Positions 29,924 to 40,194 of a stretch of DNA of 64,000 nt are shown piece by piece. The translations under genes and the position numbers were made by a program. Origin of the DNA: Acidobacteriota bacterium (GTDB lineage Bacteria; Acidobacteriota; Vicinamibacteria; Vicinamibacterales; UBA2999); the NCBI GenBank assembly GCA_021730945.1, contig JAKFYH010000003.1:1-64000 (forward strand). The letters run 5' to 3'. The notes beneath the pieces are model-generated. The model did not search any database, was not told the origin of the DNA, and saw nothing but the letters and a program-made list of their open reading frames with translations. Every line of letters starts with the position of its first letter. Within the stretch, counting starts at the first letter, position 1.

Positions 29924-30685
29924 TCAGCGCACGAAGGCGCGCAGCAGTTCGCCGGTGTTGAACAAGCTGTGGCTGACGATGGTGGCTATCGCACTGCCAC
30001 GGGTCAGGTAGATCAACCCCCAGGCCGCCCCAAGCGCGGCAGTCAGGATGGCCGCGTCCCAGCCTTGCAAAGTGTGGCCGAGGCCGAACGCCACACTGGT
30101 GACCACCAGCCCGGCGCCGGCGCTGCCCAGGTCGTGGCGAAAGCGGTGGAGCAGAAACGCGCGTTGCAGTTCCTCCCGCAGCCCACCGGCCACGATCACG
30201 ACCACCAGGAACGCCAGCAAGCCGGTTTGCGTGCCGAGCAGGCCTTCGAGCGGATTGGCGGGCACGTTGCGGAGAAAGGGCAGGAATGCCCTGATGGCCA
30301 GCGAGAGCACCAGCACCATCGCGACGATGAAGGGCACGGACAGGACGCCGACCACGGCCTCTTCCCCCAGCCGGCGGCCGCCGAGGAAGACGTCTCGCGG
30401 CCGCTCGCCGTTGCGGATCAGCAGCCACCGCATGAGAGCGATCAGCACCACCGTATCGCCGAGCGACAGCGCGAACACAAACCGCGCCGACAGCGCGCCG
30501 TCGGCCGTCAGCGGCGCGATGCCGATGTCCTTCAACAACTCGCCCAGCATGATCTGGGTCGGGTAGCCGGAGCACATCGCAATCTCGGCCCAGGCCTGCC
30601 AGCTCCGGCGCGTGCGCGCGGCCGGCGGCGGCGAGGGCGCCGCCGGGGTGACGGGCTCGAGGTCAATCGGGGTGGAGGGCAGCAC
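29924..30685 (-). CDS. CPBP-family intramembrane metalloprotease (Abi/CAAX type)
   Basis: 253 aa from a GTG at 30685; the longer frame upstream would run across the divergent regulator gene and is not believed. Six to eight hydrophobic helices. The three CPBP motifs are present: GLREELQRAFLL (Glu-Glu pair, with Arg three rather than four residues on), FGLGHTLQG and SHSLFNTGELL (HxxxN). Family members cleave membrane substrates or act in bacteriocin self-protection; role here unknown. Divergent from the NtrC-type regulator with only 39 bp between starts. Confidence 0.85.
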   Translation of the reverse strand: MLPSTPIDLEPVTPAAPSPPPAARTRRSWQAWAEIAMCSGYPTQIMLGELLKDIGIAPLTADGALSARFVFALSLGDTVVLIALMRWLLIRNGERPRDVFLGGRRLGEEAVVGVLSVPFIVAMVLVLSLAIRAFLPFLRNVPANPLEGLLGTQTGLLAFLVVVIVAGGLREELQRAFLLHRFRHDLGSAGAGLVVTSVAFGLGHTLQGWDAAILTAALGAAWGLIYLTRGSAIATIVSHSLFNTGELLRAFVR

Positions 30686-30711
30686 GTGGTCAGTCTCGCT
30701 CTGGCCGATGG

Positions 30712-30717
30712 TACACT
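30712..30717 (+). promoter_or_regulatory. -10-like box TACACT, leaderless arrangement
   Basis: TACACT ends 7 nt before the GTG start of the NtrC-type regulator at 30725, with no Shine-Dalgarno sequence. The box helps to choose the start, since much longer in-frame extensions exist upstream. Confidence 0.45.
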
Positions 30718-30724
30718 CGAAACC

Positions 30725-32137
<1,413 letters not shown>

Positions 32138-32170
32138 GCCGCGCACCCGCCTGACCCGCCCGACTTAGTC

Positions 32171-33610
32171 ATGCGGTTCTCCATCAAGCAGAAGCAGGTC
32201 CTCGGTGTCACCGCGATGGTGGCGATGGTGGTGACCGCCCTCAGCCTGCTGCATCTGGTCAATCTGGCCGGCGTGTTGCTGGAGGAGGGCCGCGCCCGCG
32301 CCGAGCTGCTGGCCAACGGCGTCTACAACCAGGCCAAGGATGTTGTGACCAGCCGCGAAACCGCCGCCGCTGAACTGCGCGCGAGCCGGAGCGTGCAGTC
32401 GGCGGTCGACGCCGCGGTCTACTCGCAGGATGTCGTCGATGCCGCCATTGTTGACGGCGACAGCCGGGTGCTGGCCTCGACCGTCCCGGCGCAGGTCGGC
32501 ACGATCATGGCGGCGCGGGTGCCGCTCGCAGAGGTGCTGGCGGCCAATGGGATCGGGCGCGTGCGCGCGGTCTATGCGGCGCAACGGACACTCGAGTGGC
32601 GGCAGCCAATCGCGCTTGGCGATCAGCCGTTCGGCGAGATCCGCATCGGCTTGTCCACGCTCCTGGTGCGCCAGGACTTGAACGAGTCGCTCGCCCCGGC
32701 CGCGCTGGCGGCGGGGGTCTCGCTGCTGGTGGCCGTGGTCGTTGCCATGCTGCTGGCCCAGGTGGTGCTGCGGCCCATGCACGTCATTCGCAGCAGCCTG
32801 ACCCGCCTGGGTCGCGGCGATCTGGGGGCCACGCTCGACTTACGAGACGACGAGGAACTGCGCGAGTTGGGCGACGTGTTCGACCAGGTCAGCGCGCAGT
32901 TGCGCGCGGCGACCCGCGATGATTTCAACCCGGCCCAGCTGGCCAAGCTGGCCCGCCGCATCCAGATCATGGGCCGGCAGTTTTCCGGCGTGCCGCATGA
33001 GTTGAAGAACCCGCTCAATGCGATGACGATACACCTCGAGTTGCTCAACCAGAAACTGGCCGGCGACCCGGCAGCCTCGCACGTCGAGATTATCCGGCAG
33101 GAAGTGCGACGGTTGGACGAGCGCGTCCAGGCGCTGATGCGATTCGTCAAGCCGGAAGAGGTGTCGTTCGCGCCGGTGGCGGTGGCGCCACTGCTGGCCA
33201 ACGTGGTTGCGGCCTTGCGGCCGGAGGCGGAGCGTGCGGGTGTCGGCATCCAGGTGGCGTGTGCCGATTCCGCGCTGCGGGTGGAAGGCGATGCCGCGCT
33301 GCTGCGCGATGCGTTCCTGAACCTGGTGCAGAACGCGATTCAGGCCATGCCGGCCGGCGGCCGGCTGTCGCTCGGCTGCACCGCGGTGGCGGGCCGGCGC
33401 GTGCAGGTGCGGGTTGAGGACACCGGCGTGGGTATTGCCCCCGAGAATCTCGAGCGCATCTTCGAGCTGTACTTCACGACCAAGGACAAAGGCACCGGCA
33501 TGGGACTGGCGCTGGTGTTCCGGACCATCCAGATTCACGACGGCACCATTGATGTCGAGTCGACCCCCGGCGTCGGGACGGCGTTCATTGTCGTGCTGCC
33601 CGCGGCCTGA
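32171..33610 (+). CDS. Membrane sensor histidine kinase partner of the NtrC-type regulator
   Basis: 479 aa. TM1 at about residues 10-32, periplasmic sensor about 33-175 (no recognised ligand pocket), TM2 about 177-198, then a HAMP segment. Catalytic core: H-box FSGVPHELKNPLNAM with His276, N-box NLVQNAIQAMP, G1 VEDTGVGI and G2 FTTKDKGTGMGLAL. It should phosphorylate Asp60 of the upstream regulator. The signal is unknown; the short extracellular domain is a Cache- or four-helix-like size. 33 bp after the regulator, so one operon. Confidence 0.94.
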   Translation: MRFSIKQKQVLGVTAMVAMVVTALSLLHLVNLAGVLLEEGRARAELLANGVYNQAKDVVTSRETAAAELRASRSVQSAVDAAVYSQDVVDAAIVDGDSRVLASTVPAQVGTIMAARVPLAEVLAANGIGRVRAVYAAQRTLEWRQPIALGDQPFGEIRIGLSTLLVRQDLNESLAPAALAAGVSLLVAVVVAMLLAQVVLRPMHVIRSSLTRLGRGDLGATLDLRDDEELRELGDVFDQVSAQLRAATRDDFNPAQLAKLARRIQIMGRQFSGVPHELKNPLNAMTIHLELLNQKLAGDPAASHVEIIRQEVRRLDERVQALMRFVKPEEVSFAPVAVAPLLANVVAALRPEAERAGVGIQVACADSALRVEGDAALLRDAFLNLVQNAIQAMPAGGRLSLGCTAVAGRRVQVRVEDTGVGIAPENLERIFELYFTTKDKGTGMGLALVFRTIQIHDGTIDVESTPGVGTAFIVVLPAA

Positions 33611-33619
33611 TGCGCAGGA

Positions 33620-33625
33620 TAGAAT
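33620..33625 (+). promoter_or_regulatory. -10 box TAGAAT, leaderless arrangement
   Basis: TAGAAT ends 7 nt before the ATG of the lipoprotein gene at 33633, in the gap after the kinase. It would allow independent expression of the lipoprotein. Confidence 0.45.
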
Positions 33626-33632
33626 CGGGTCG

Positions 33633-34163
33633 ATGACACGGATGCGGCTGGCCTCGACCGTGCTGCTGACGGCAGTGCTCGCGTCGTGCGCCGCGAAGGC
33701 GCCGGTGCGCCTCGAGGTGCCGGTGCCGTTGCTCGATCCGCCGCCGCCACCCCCGAGGATCGTGACCGTGCATCAGGAAGAGCCGGCTCCGCCGCTGCCG
33801 CCGGCGGCCGCCGAGGCGACCGCGCCGAGCCGGCCTCCGGTGCGGCCGGCGCGGCCTGAAGCGCGGCCCGAGCCGGCGGCGCCCACCGAAGTGGCCAAGC
33901 CGGCGCCGCTGTCGCTGACGCTCACGCCGTCGCCTGGGACTGAAGCGCAGACCGCAGTGGCGATTCGCGAGTTGATCGCGCGCGCCGGGCGCGATCTGGC
34001 TCGGGTGAACGCCGCGACGCTCACTGCGGACGGACGTTCGCAGGTGGAAGCCGCTCGACGTTTCCTGCACCAGGCTGAAGAAGCGCTCAAGGCGCGCAAC
34101 GTCGTCATTGCGGGCAAGCTGGCAGACAAGGCGGCGACGATTGCCGCGGTTTTGGTGCGCTGA
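33633..34163 (+). CDS. Proline-rich lipoprotein downstream of two-component operon
   Basis: 176 aa. Lipoprotein signal STVLLTAVLASC (Cys about residue 19), then about 80 residues rich in Pro/Ala/Glu/Arg that probably form an extended spacer, and a C-terminal helical domain (residues about 105-176: ELIARAGRDLARVNAATL, RFLHQAEEALKARNVVIAGKLADKA). The pattern resembles lipoproteins in which a Pro-rich arm reaches away from the membrane. ATG at 33633 chosen because earlier in-frame codons overlap the kinase gene and give no signal peptide. Confidence 0.72.
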   Translation: MTRMRLASTVLLTAVLASCAAKAPVRLEVPVPLLDPPPPPPRIVTVHQEEPAPPLPPAAAEATAPSRPPVRPARPEARPEPAAPTEVAKPAPLSLTLTPSPGTEAQTAVAIRELIARAGRDLARVNAATLTADGRSQVEAARRFLHQAEEALKARNVVIAGKLADKAATIAAVLVR

Positions 34164-34604
34164 TCGCGTGTCACGTCGGAGGGCCACAAGGCGATTGGTG
34201 ACCCCTGGAATCACGTTGTCGCGGTTGCACACCCCTGCACGCGGCCCACGGTTGACCTTGCCGAAATACTTTCGTTAAGCGAAAATATAGCGAATGGAAG
34301 TTTTTTGGCCGGTTTCCGCGAGATATTGCGGACGACCTAAAAGAAAAACGCAACATGTTGTGGCTAAGCGCTTGACAACAAAAAGTTACAGGCGCATATT
34401 TGGCTCCGCGCGCGAAGATGACTTTCAATCGTCTGGCTCCTCCCGGCGCCGAACGATTGATGCCGAATCGCTGCCGATTTCGAGAACTGAAGTAGCCGAT
34501 TTAGAGACGTCAGACCGCGCGTACCAAGCCAATTTAGAAGAACCGTTCGTTTAGATAGGGCGTCTGCCCCATGGGGAGGGGTGTCGCCGTTCGGAGGAAG
34601 AAGC
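34164..34604. other. AT-richer region: promoter and long leader of nrdJ
   Basis: 441 bp without a convincing ORF. It holds a small hairpin TTTCG-TTAAG-CGAAA near 34272, the promoter at 34372-34400, a stem-loop with 8-bp stem TCAATCGT/ACGATTGA (34425-34460) in the leader, a CCCCATGGGG palindrome near 34567-34576, and a good Shine-Dalgarno GGAGGAAG (34593-34600). Short frames at 34171-34428 and 34294-34554 look spurious. Confidence 0.55.
34372..34400 (+). promoter_or_regulatory. Sigma70-type promoter of nrdJ
   Basis: Perfect -35 TTGACA (34372-34377), 17-bp spacer, CATATT (34395-34400). Predicted start near 34407, leaving a leader of about 198 nt. Confidence 0.75.
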
Positions 34605-37499
34605 ATGCAGGAAGGCGCTTCCCAAAAGGGGCTGTCAGCATCACCCGCGGGACAGTCCGTTAGCTCATCGTCGGGAAATACCGAACCGACTGAGTCAGCA
34701 CGAAGCCGAAAGTCTCAGGCCTCCCCCGGCCTGGAGTTTCCGCGCTATTTCACGGCCGCCGGCAGCGATCCGTTCGACCTGGTCGAGTGGGAGCTGCGCG
34801 ACGCCATTATTGGCAACGAGAAGGGCACCGTTGTGTTCGAACAACGGGGAGTGGAGATCCCGAAGTCGTGGTCGCAACAGGCCACCAACATCGTTGTCTC
34901 AAAATATTTTCGGGGGCACATCGGCTCACCCGAGCGCGAACGCTCGGTCAAGCAGCTCATTGGCCGGGTGGTCGACACCATCACCGAGTGGGCACGCAAG
35001 CAGAAGTATTTCGCGTCCGACGCGGCCCTGCAGGCCTTCAGCGACGATCTGAAGTTCCTGCTGGTGCACCAGAAGGCGGCCTTCAACAGCCCGGTGTGGT
35101 TCAACTGCGGGTTTGAAAAGGCGCCGCAGTGCTCGGCGTGCTTTATCAACGCGGTTGACGACACCATGGACTCGATCCTTGGCCTGGCCAAGACCGAGGG
35201 CATGCTGTTCAAGTTCGGCTCCGGCACCGGTAGCAATCTCTCGGCGATTCGTTCGTCGCGCGAGCTGCTGGCGGGCGGCGGCACGGCCTCGGGACCGGTG
35301 TCGTTCATGAAGGGCTTTGATGCCTTCGCGGGCGTGATCAAGTCGGGCGGCAAGACGCGCCGCGCGGCGAAGATGGTCATCCTGAACGCCGAACACCCCG
35401 ACGTGGTGGACTTCATCAACTGCAAGGTCGATGAGGAAAAGAAGGCGTGGGCGCTGATCGATGCCGGCTACGACGGCTCGTTCACCGGCACGGCCTATGG
35501 CTCGGTGTTCTTCCAGAACTCGAACAACTCGGTGCGGGTCACCGACGAGTTCATGCGCGCGGTGCTGGACGACGGCTTGTGGCAAACCAAGGCGGTCACC
35601 AACGGCGAGGTGATGGACACCTACAAGGCGCGCGACATCATGCGCCTGATCGCCGAAGGCACCTGGGTCTGCGGCGACCCCGGCATGCAGTTCGACACCA
35701 CCGTCAACGAATGGCACACCAGCCCGAACACGGCGCGCATCAACGCGAGCAACCCGTGCTCGGAGTACATGTTCCTGGACGATTCGGCCTGCAACCTGTC
35801 GTCGCTGAACCTGATGACCTTCGTCAAGGACGATGGCGAGTTCGACGTCGATGCCTATCGCGCGGCGTGCCGCACCATGATCACCGCGCAGGAGATCCTG
35901 GTCGACAACTCGAGCTACCCGACGCCGGCAATTGCCAAGAACAGCCACGCCTATCGCCCGCTCGGGCTGGGCTACGCCAACCTGGGCGCGCTGCTGATGT
36001 CGCGCGGTCTGCCCTACGACAGCGACGCCGGCCGAGACTACGCCGGCGCCCTCACCGCGGTGATGACCGGCGAGGCCTACGCCCAGTCGGCGCGGATTGC
36101 CCGCGACCACGGCGGCCCGTTTGCCGGCTACGACATCAACCGCGAGCCGTTCCTGCGGGTCATGCGCAAGCATCGCGATGCCATCAAGGACATCGATCCC
36201 AAGCACGTGCCCGACGACCTCCACGCCGGCGCCAAGCAGGCCTGGGACGAGGCGGTCGAACTGGGCGAGGACTTCGGCTACCGCAACGCGCAGGCCACCG
36301 TGCTGGCGCCGACCGGAACCATCGGCTTCATGATGGACTGCGACACGACCGGCGTCGAACCCGACATCGCGCTCGTGAAGTACAAGAAGCTGGTCGGCGG
36401 CGGCATGATGAAAATCGTCAACCAGACCGTGCCGCCCGCGCTGAAGAAGCTGGGCTACACGGCCGCGCAGGTCGCCGACATCATCAAGCACATCGACGAG
36501 CAGGAAACCATCGAGGGCGCGCCGCACCTGCTGGAGCGCGACCTGCCGGTGTTCGACTGCGCCTTCAAGGCATCGAAGGGCGAGCGCTCGATCCACTACA
36601 TGGGTCACATCAAGATGATGGGCGCGACCCAGCCCTTCATCTCGGGCGCGATCAGCAAGACCGTGAACGTGCCCAAGGATGCCACGGTCGAGGACATCGA
36701 ACAGGCCTATCTCGAGTCGTGGCGCCTGGGCGCCAAGGCCGTGTCGATTTACCGTGACGGCTCCAAGCGGACGCAGCCGCTCAACACCTCGAAGGCGGCG
36801 ATCGACGCCAAGGGCGTCGTGATTAGCCAGCAGACCACCGACGCGGTCAAGTCGGCAGTGGCCGCGGCCCTGGCCCAGCGGGCGCCGGCGCGGCGCAAGC
36901 TGCCCGACGAACGCCAGGCGATCACCCACAAGTTCGACATCGCCGGCCACGAAGGCTACATCACGGTCGGCCTGTTCGAAGACGGCATGCCGGGAGAAAT
37001 TTTCCTGGTGATGGCCAAGGAAGGCTCGACCATCTCGGGCTTCGCCGACGCCTTCGCCCAGGCCATCAGCTACGCGCTGCAGTACGGCGTGCCGCTGCAG
37101 GCCCTGGTCGACAAGTTCAGCCACGTGCGGTTCGAGCCGTCGGGCATGACCAAGAACGCCGACGTGCGCTTCGCCAAGTCGATCGTCGACTACATCTTCC
37201 GCTGGATGGCGTCGAAGTTCCTGTCGGCCGAGGCGCAGTTCCTGGCCGGGGTCAACAACCGCGACGAAGCCGCCAACGGTTACGGCAGCGAATCGGCGGC
37301 GGTGCCGGCGCCCAAGGTTACCGAGAGCCCGAAAGCGACCGTGAGCACCACGGGCGTGATCGTGCCGCAGGCCAACCCGTTCGCGGCCATGCAAAACCAG
37401 GAGGACGCGCCCCCGTGCACGACCTGCGGGTCGATCATGGTGAGGAGCGGCGCCTGCTACAAGTGCAGCAATTGCGGAACAACGTCAGGCTGCGCCTAA
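34605..37499 (+). CDS. nrdJ: Class II (adenosylcobalamin-dependent) ribonucleotide reductase
   Basis: 964 aa enzyme that makes deoxynucleotides without needing oxygen or an iron radical subunit; it requires vitamin B12. Features: NSPVWFNCGFEKAPQCSACFI near residue 155-180, catalytic NPCSEYMFLDDSACNLSSLN loop with the radical Cys, APTGTIGFMMDCDTTGVEPD, and a C-terminal zinc-ribbon-like tail CTTCGSIMVRSGACYKCSNCG that re-reduces the active site. ATG at 34605 chosen because GGAGGAAG lies 4 nt before it; the first about 45 residues are low-complexity Ser/Ala. It is monocistronic, between a strong promoter and a terminator. Confidence 0.97.
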   Translation: MQEGASQKGLSASPAGQSVSSSSGNTEPTESARSRKSQASPGLEFPRYFTAAGSDPFDLVEWELRDAIIGNEKGTVVFEQRGVEIPKSWSQQATNIVVSKYFRGHIGSPERERSVKQLIGRVVDTITEWARKQKYFASDAALQAFSDDLKFLLVHQKAAFNSPVWFNCGFEKAPQCSACFINAVDDTMDSILGLAKTEGMLFKFGSGTGSNLSAIRSSRELLAGGGTASGPVSFMKGFDAFAGVIKSGGKTRRAAKMVILNAEHPDVVDFINCKVDEEKKAWALIDAGYDGSFTGTAYGSVFFQNSNNSVRVTDEFMRAVLDDGLWQTKAVTNGEVMDTYKARDIMRLIAEGTWVCGDPGMQFDTTVNEWHTSPNTARINASNPCSEYMFLDDSACNLSSLNLMTFVKDDGEFDVDAYRAACRTMITAQEILVDNSSYPTPAIAKNSHAYRPLGLGYANLGALLMSRGLPYDSDAGRDYAGALTAVMTGEAYAQSARIARDHGGPFAGYDINREPFLRVMRKHRDAIKDIDPKHVPDDLHAGAKQAWDEAVELGEDFGYRNAQATVLAPTGTIGFMMDCDTTGVEPDIALVKYKKLVGGGMMKIVNQTVPPALKKLGYTAAQVADIIKHIDEQETIEGAPHLLERDLPVFDCAFKASKGERSIHYMGHIKMMGATQPFISGAISKTVNVPKDATVEDIEQAYLESWRLGAKAVSIYRDGSKRTQPLNTSKAAIDAKGVVISQQTTDAVKSAVAAALAQRAPARRKLPDERQAITHKFDIAGHEGYITVGLFEDGMPGEIFLVMAKEGSTISGFADAFAQAISYALQYGVPLQALVDKFSHVRFEPSGMTKNADVRFAKSIVDYIFRWMASKFLSAEAQFLAGVNNRDEAANGYGSESAAVPAPKVTESPKATVSTTGVIVPQANPFAAMQNQEDAPPCTTCGSIMVRSGACYKCSNCGTTSGCA

Positions 37500-37504
37500 C
37501 CAAC

Positions 37505-37540
37505 GCAACCACGAGGGTCGCCAAGGCCACGAAGCAACTT
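37505..37540. repeat. Imperfect CCACGA / GCCAAGG repeat
   Basis: Just after nrdJ lie the words ACCACGAGGG, TCGCCAAGG and CCACGAAG, which look like degenerate copies of a short tandem repeat of the CCACGAAGG type. Confidence 0.4.
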
Positions 37541-37562
37541 GGTAAGAGGCTGACTAGGAGAG

Positions 37563-37588
37563 GGCCGGGAGCAATCCCGGCCTTTTCT
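37563..37588 (+). terminator. Rho-independent terminator after nrdJ
   Basis: Perfect 8-bp stem GGCCGGGA/TCCCGGCC with GCAA loop followed by TTTTCTCT. The best intrinsic terminator in the window; it also faces the 3' end of the convergent toxin gene. Confidence 0.9.
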
Positions 37589-37621
37589 CTTGGTGGTGAC
37601 CTTGCGCCTGGCGGGGCGGAC

Positions 37622-38011
37622 TCACATCCACATTGACTTCACGGGGTAGCGCTGGACCTGTGCGTCGCTCGTGACAATGGTCAGTTGGTGTTCGATCGCC
37701 TGACAGACCAACATCCGATCGAACGGGTCGCGATGGATGGCCGGCAACTTGGCGACGTGAGCCACCGCCGTTTCCTGGATCGATAACGACTGGATGCCAA
37801 GCCGCTCACGCGACTCGAGCAGGAAGGCCCAGACCGGCATCGGCAGGACCAGCTTTCCCGATCGAGCTTTGACGGCGATCTCCCACGACGACACCACGCT
37901 GAGATAGACGTCGTTCGCCGGCTCCCGCAGCACCGACTTCAGGTCGCGAGGCAGACGGTCGTCATCCGTCGCGACCCAGAGGAACACATGGGTGTCGAGC
38001 AGAAGCTTCAT
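37622..38011 (-). CDS. VapC-type PIN-domain toxin (probable RNase)
   Basis: 129 aa PIN domain. Acidic residues are all present: Asp in LLLDTHVFLW, Glu in SSWEIAVKARSGK, Asp in HRDPFDRMLV and Asp in TIVTSDAQVQRYP. Such toxins cleave tRNA, rRNA or mRNA and are held in check by the antitoxin. ATG at 38011 overlaps the antitoxin stop by 4 bp, so the pair is translated together. Convergent to nrdJ. Confidence 0.92.
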   Translation of the reverse strand: MKLLLDTHVFLWVATDDDRLPRDLKSVLREPANDVYLSVVSSWEIAVKARSGKLVLPMPVWAFLLESRERLGIQSLSIQETAVAHVAKLPAIHRDPFDRMLVCQAIEHQLTIVTSDAQVQRYPVKSMWM

Positions 38012-38271
38012 GTTTGCTGGTCGTCCTTGCCTTCCCAACGATCGAGCTCGTCGTCGGGCAGCGGGTCGTTGAAGTCCTCAGGGACAGTGAACTCGCCCTT
38101 GTAGAGGCCCCAGGGCCGCAACCCCTTGGACCGGAGCGGCGCGACCGGCAGCAACTCGGCGATCGGCGCGCCGTGCCGGGTGATGGTGATCGTTTCGCCT
38201 TTCTCCACACGGTCAAGAAGGGCCGACAGCGTGGCCTTGGCTTCGGCCAGTCCCACGGTTTTCATGGTCAT
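38008..38271 (-). CDS. Phd/YefM-family antitoxin
   Basis: About 87 aa. The N-terminus KTVGLAEAKATLSALLDRVEKGETITITRHGAPIAEL matches the Phd/YefM DNA-binding fold; the C-terminal Asp/Glu-rich part (PEDFNDPLPDDELDRWEG) would wrap the toxin. Possible starts are the ATG codons at 38271 and 38265 (also a TTG at 38283); the inverted repeat at 38266-38281 overlaps them. Confidence 0.9.
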   Translation of the reverse strand: MTMKTVGLAEAKATLSALLDRVEKGETITITRHGAPIAELLPVAPLRSKGLRPWGLYKGEFTVPEDFNDPLPDDELDRWEGKDDQQT

Positions 38272-38281
38272 AGTATTGACC
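38266..38281. promoter_or_regulatory. Operator-like inverted repeat GGTCA-N6-TGACC at antitoxin start
   Basis: 5-bp arms with a 6-bp centre lie over the antitoxin start codon and a TACTAT hexamer on the minus strand. Phd-family antitoxins usually repress their own promoter, so this is a natural binding site. Confidence 0.5.
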
Positions 38282-38322
38282 AATTATGTGACTAGTTCAA
38301 TGACCTCTGATAAGCTGACTCC

Positions 38323-40131
38323 TTGACCCTCCCCGCAATCCTTGAAAAATACTGGGGCTACAGCTCCTTCAGGCCCTTGCAGCTCGAGGCGATGGAGGCC
38401 GTCATGGCCGATCGCGACTCGCTGCTGGTGTTGCCCACCGGCGGCGGCAAGTCGTTGTGCTTCCAGGCGCCGGCCATCGCCCGCGAGGGACTGGCGATCG
38501 TGGTGTCGCCGCTGATCTCGCTGATGAAGGACCAGGTCGACACGCTGGTCGGCAACGGCGTGGCGGCGGCGTACTACAACAGCTCGATGGCATCCGAGGC
38601 GCGGGCTGAGGTCACCCGTGGCATTCGTGACGGCCGCTACCGGATGCTGTATGTGGCGCCGGAGCGGCTGGTTGGCGACGGCGGCGACGGGTTCCTGAAG
38701 TTGCTCGAATCCAAGCCGGTCAGCTTCATCGCCGTGGACGAAGCGCACTGCATCAGCCAGTGGGGCCACGACTTCCGCACCGAGTACCGTCAGTTGGCGC
38801 GGCTGCGCGAGCGCTGGCCGTCGGTCAGCATGCACGCCTACACCGCCACCGCCACCGCCCGCGTCCGCAAGGACATCGTGGCGCAGCTCGGCCTGCGCGA
38901 CGCCGCCGAACTGGTGGGCTCGTTCGACCGGCCCAATCTCGTCTACCGCGTGCTGGCGCGCTCCACCCTCAAGGCCCAGATCCTCGAGGTTCTCGAGCGC
39001 CACCGCGGCCAGGCCGGCATCATCTACTGCACCTCGCGCAAGGAGGTCGACACCCTGTCGCAGTGGCTGAACGACACCGGCTGGCGGTCTCGCCCCTACC
39101 ACGCCGGGCTGCCGGACGAGGAACGCAGCCGCAACCAGGACGCGTTCCTGAACGAAGAGGTCGACCTGGTCGTCGCCACCGTGGCCTTTGGCATGGGCAT
39201 CGATCGTTCTGATGTCCGCTTCGTGATCCATTCCGGCGCGCCGCAGTCACTCGAACACTACCAGCAGGAATCCGGGCGCGCCGGCCGCGACGGACTCGAG
39301 GCTGAATGCGTCCTGATCGCTTCGGGCGCCGACTTTCTGAAGTGGCGGGTCATGCTCGAGAAGAACGGCGAGATGTCCGATGCCCGCCGCACCCTGCTGC
39401 GCGACATGGAGCGCTACGCCGCCAGCGTCGGCTGCCGTCACAAGCGGCTGGTCGGCTATTTCGGTGAGGCGTTCACCAAGGACGACTGCGGCGCCTGCGA
39501 CTACTGCCTGGGCGAGCTGGAGACCCTGGCTGACGCGGTCACCGTGGCCCGCAAAGTGCTGTCGTGCGTCGCGCGGGTGGGGCAGCGGTTCGGCGCCGCG
39601 CACGTCACCAACGTGCTGCGTGGCAGCGACAGCGAGCAGGTGCGATCGCGAGGCCACCATGAGTTATCGGTGTTCGGACTGATGAAGGGCGCCACCATCG
39701 ATGAACTGCGCGGCTACGTCGATCAGCTGCTCGCGCACGGACTGCTGCAGCAGGGCGGCGACGAGTATCCCATCCTGCAGCTCACGAGCGACGGCCTGGC
39801 GCTCCTGAAGGACGCCGGGGCCCAGCCCGGCCTCTCGCTGGCGCGGCAGAAGCGTCCGGAAAAAGGCCGGCTGCCGAAGCGCTCGCGGGTCGAGACCGAG
39901 GGGTGGGAAGGCGTCGATCGCGACCTGTTCGAGCGGCTGCGCGCCCTGCGCATGCAGGTGGCGCGCAAGCGTGGCGTGCCGCCGTACGTCATCTTTCACG
40001 ACACCACCCTGCGCGAGATCGCGCGCACCAAGCCTGGGTCGCTCGAAGCGCTCCGCCAGGTCTACGGCGTGGGCGACCGCAAGGCCGCGGACCTGGGCGA
40101 GCTGATCCTCTCGATTATCCCTTCTCCCTGA
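38323..40131 (+). CDS. recQ: RecQ-family ATP-dependent DNA helicase
   Basis: 602 aa 3'-5' helicase for recombination and fork repair. Helicase domain with motif 0 YSSFRPLQLEAM, Walker A LPTGGGKSLCFQ, motif II VDEAHCISQWGHDFR, and motif VI QESGRAGRDG; the RQC zinc site is CRHKRLVGYFGE...CGACDYC; and the C-terminal HRDC domain starts near DRDLFERLRALRMQVA and ends at the protein's end. A TTG at 38323 is the only start that includes motif 0; a TAAGCT box ends 6 nt before it. Divergent from the toxin-antitoxin pair. Confidence 0.94.
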   Translation: MTLPAILEKYWGYSSFRPLQLEAMEAVMADRDSLLVLPTGGGKSLCFQAPAIAREGLAIVVSPLISLMKDQVDTLVGNGVAAAYYNSSMASEARAEVTRGIRDGRYRMLYVAPERLVGDGGDGFLKLLESKPVSFIAVDEAHCISQWGHDFRTEYRQLARLRERWPSVSMHAYTATATARVRKDIVAQLGLRDAAELVGSFDRPNLVYRVLARSTLKAQILEVLERHRGQAGIIYCTSRKEVDTLSQWLNDTGWRSRPYHAGLPDEERSRNQDAFLNEEVDLVVATVAFGMGIDRSDVRFVIHSGAPQSLEHYQQESGRAGRDGLEAECVLIASGADFLKWRVMLEKNGEMSDARRTLLRDMERYAASVGCRHKRLVGYFGEAFTKDDCGACDYCLGELETLADAVTVARKVLSCVARVGQRFGAAHVTNVLRGSDSEQVRSRGHHELSVFGLMKGATIDELRGYVDQLLAHGLLQQGGDEYPILQLTSDGLALLKDAGAQPGLSLARQKRPEKGRLPKRSRVETEGWEGVDRDLFERLRALRMQVARKRGVPPYVIFHDTTLREIARTKPGSLEALRQVYGVGDRKAADLGELILSIIPSP

Positions 40132-40194
40132 CCGCGCTCTCGATGGCTGGGACGAAGGGTGACCAGTGGTCGGATACAATGCCGTCACCCCTGC

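Noticed and set aside
34171-34554. Small ORFs on both strands before nrdJ
   Set aside because: They lie over the promoter and leader, have no ribosome-binding site and give unremarkable, biased amino-acid composition.
34407-34604. Cobalamin riboswitch before nrdJ
   Set aside because: Expected from biology but I do not find the conserved B12 box or the usual pairing elements, so it is left as an unknown leader.
34926-37394. Very long antisense frame (822 codons) opposite nrdJ
   Set aside because: GC-rich sequence with strong third-position bias leaves antisense frames open. The product has no recognisable domain and nrdJ is certain. Same reasoning for 12961-14466, 14728-16281, 21804-24182 and 27074-29272.
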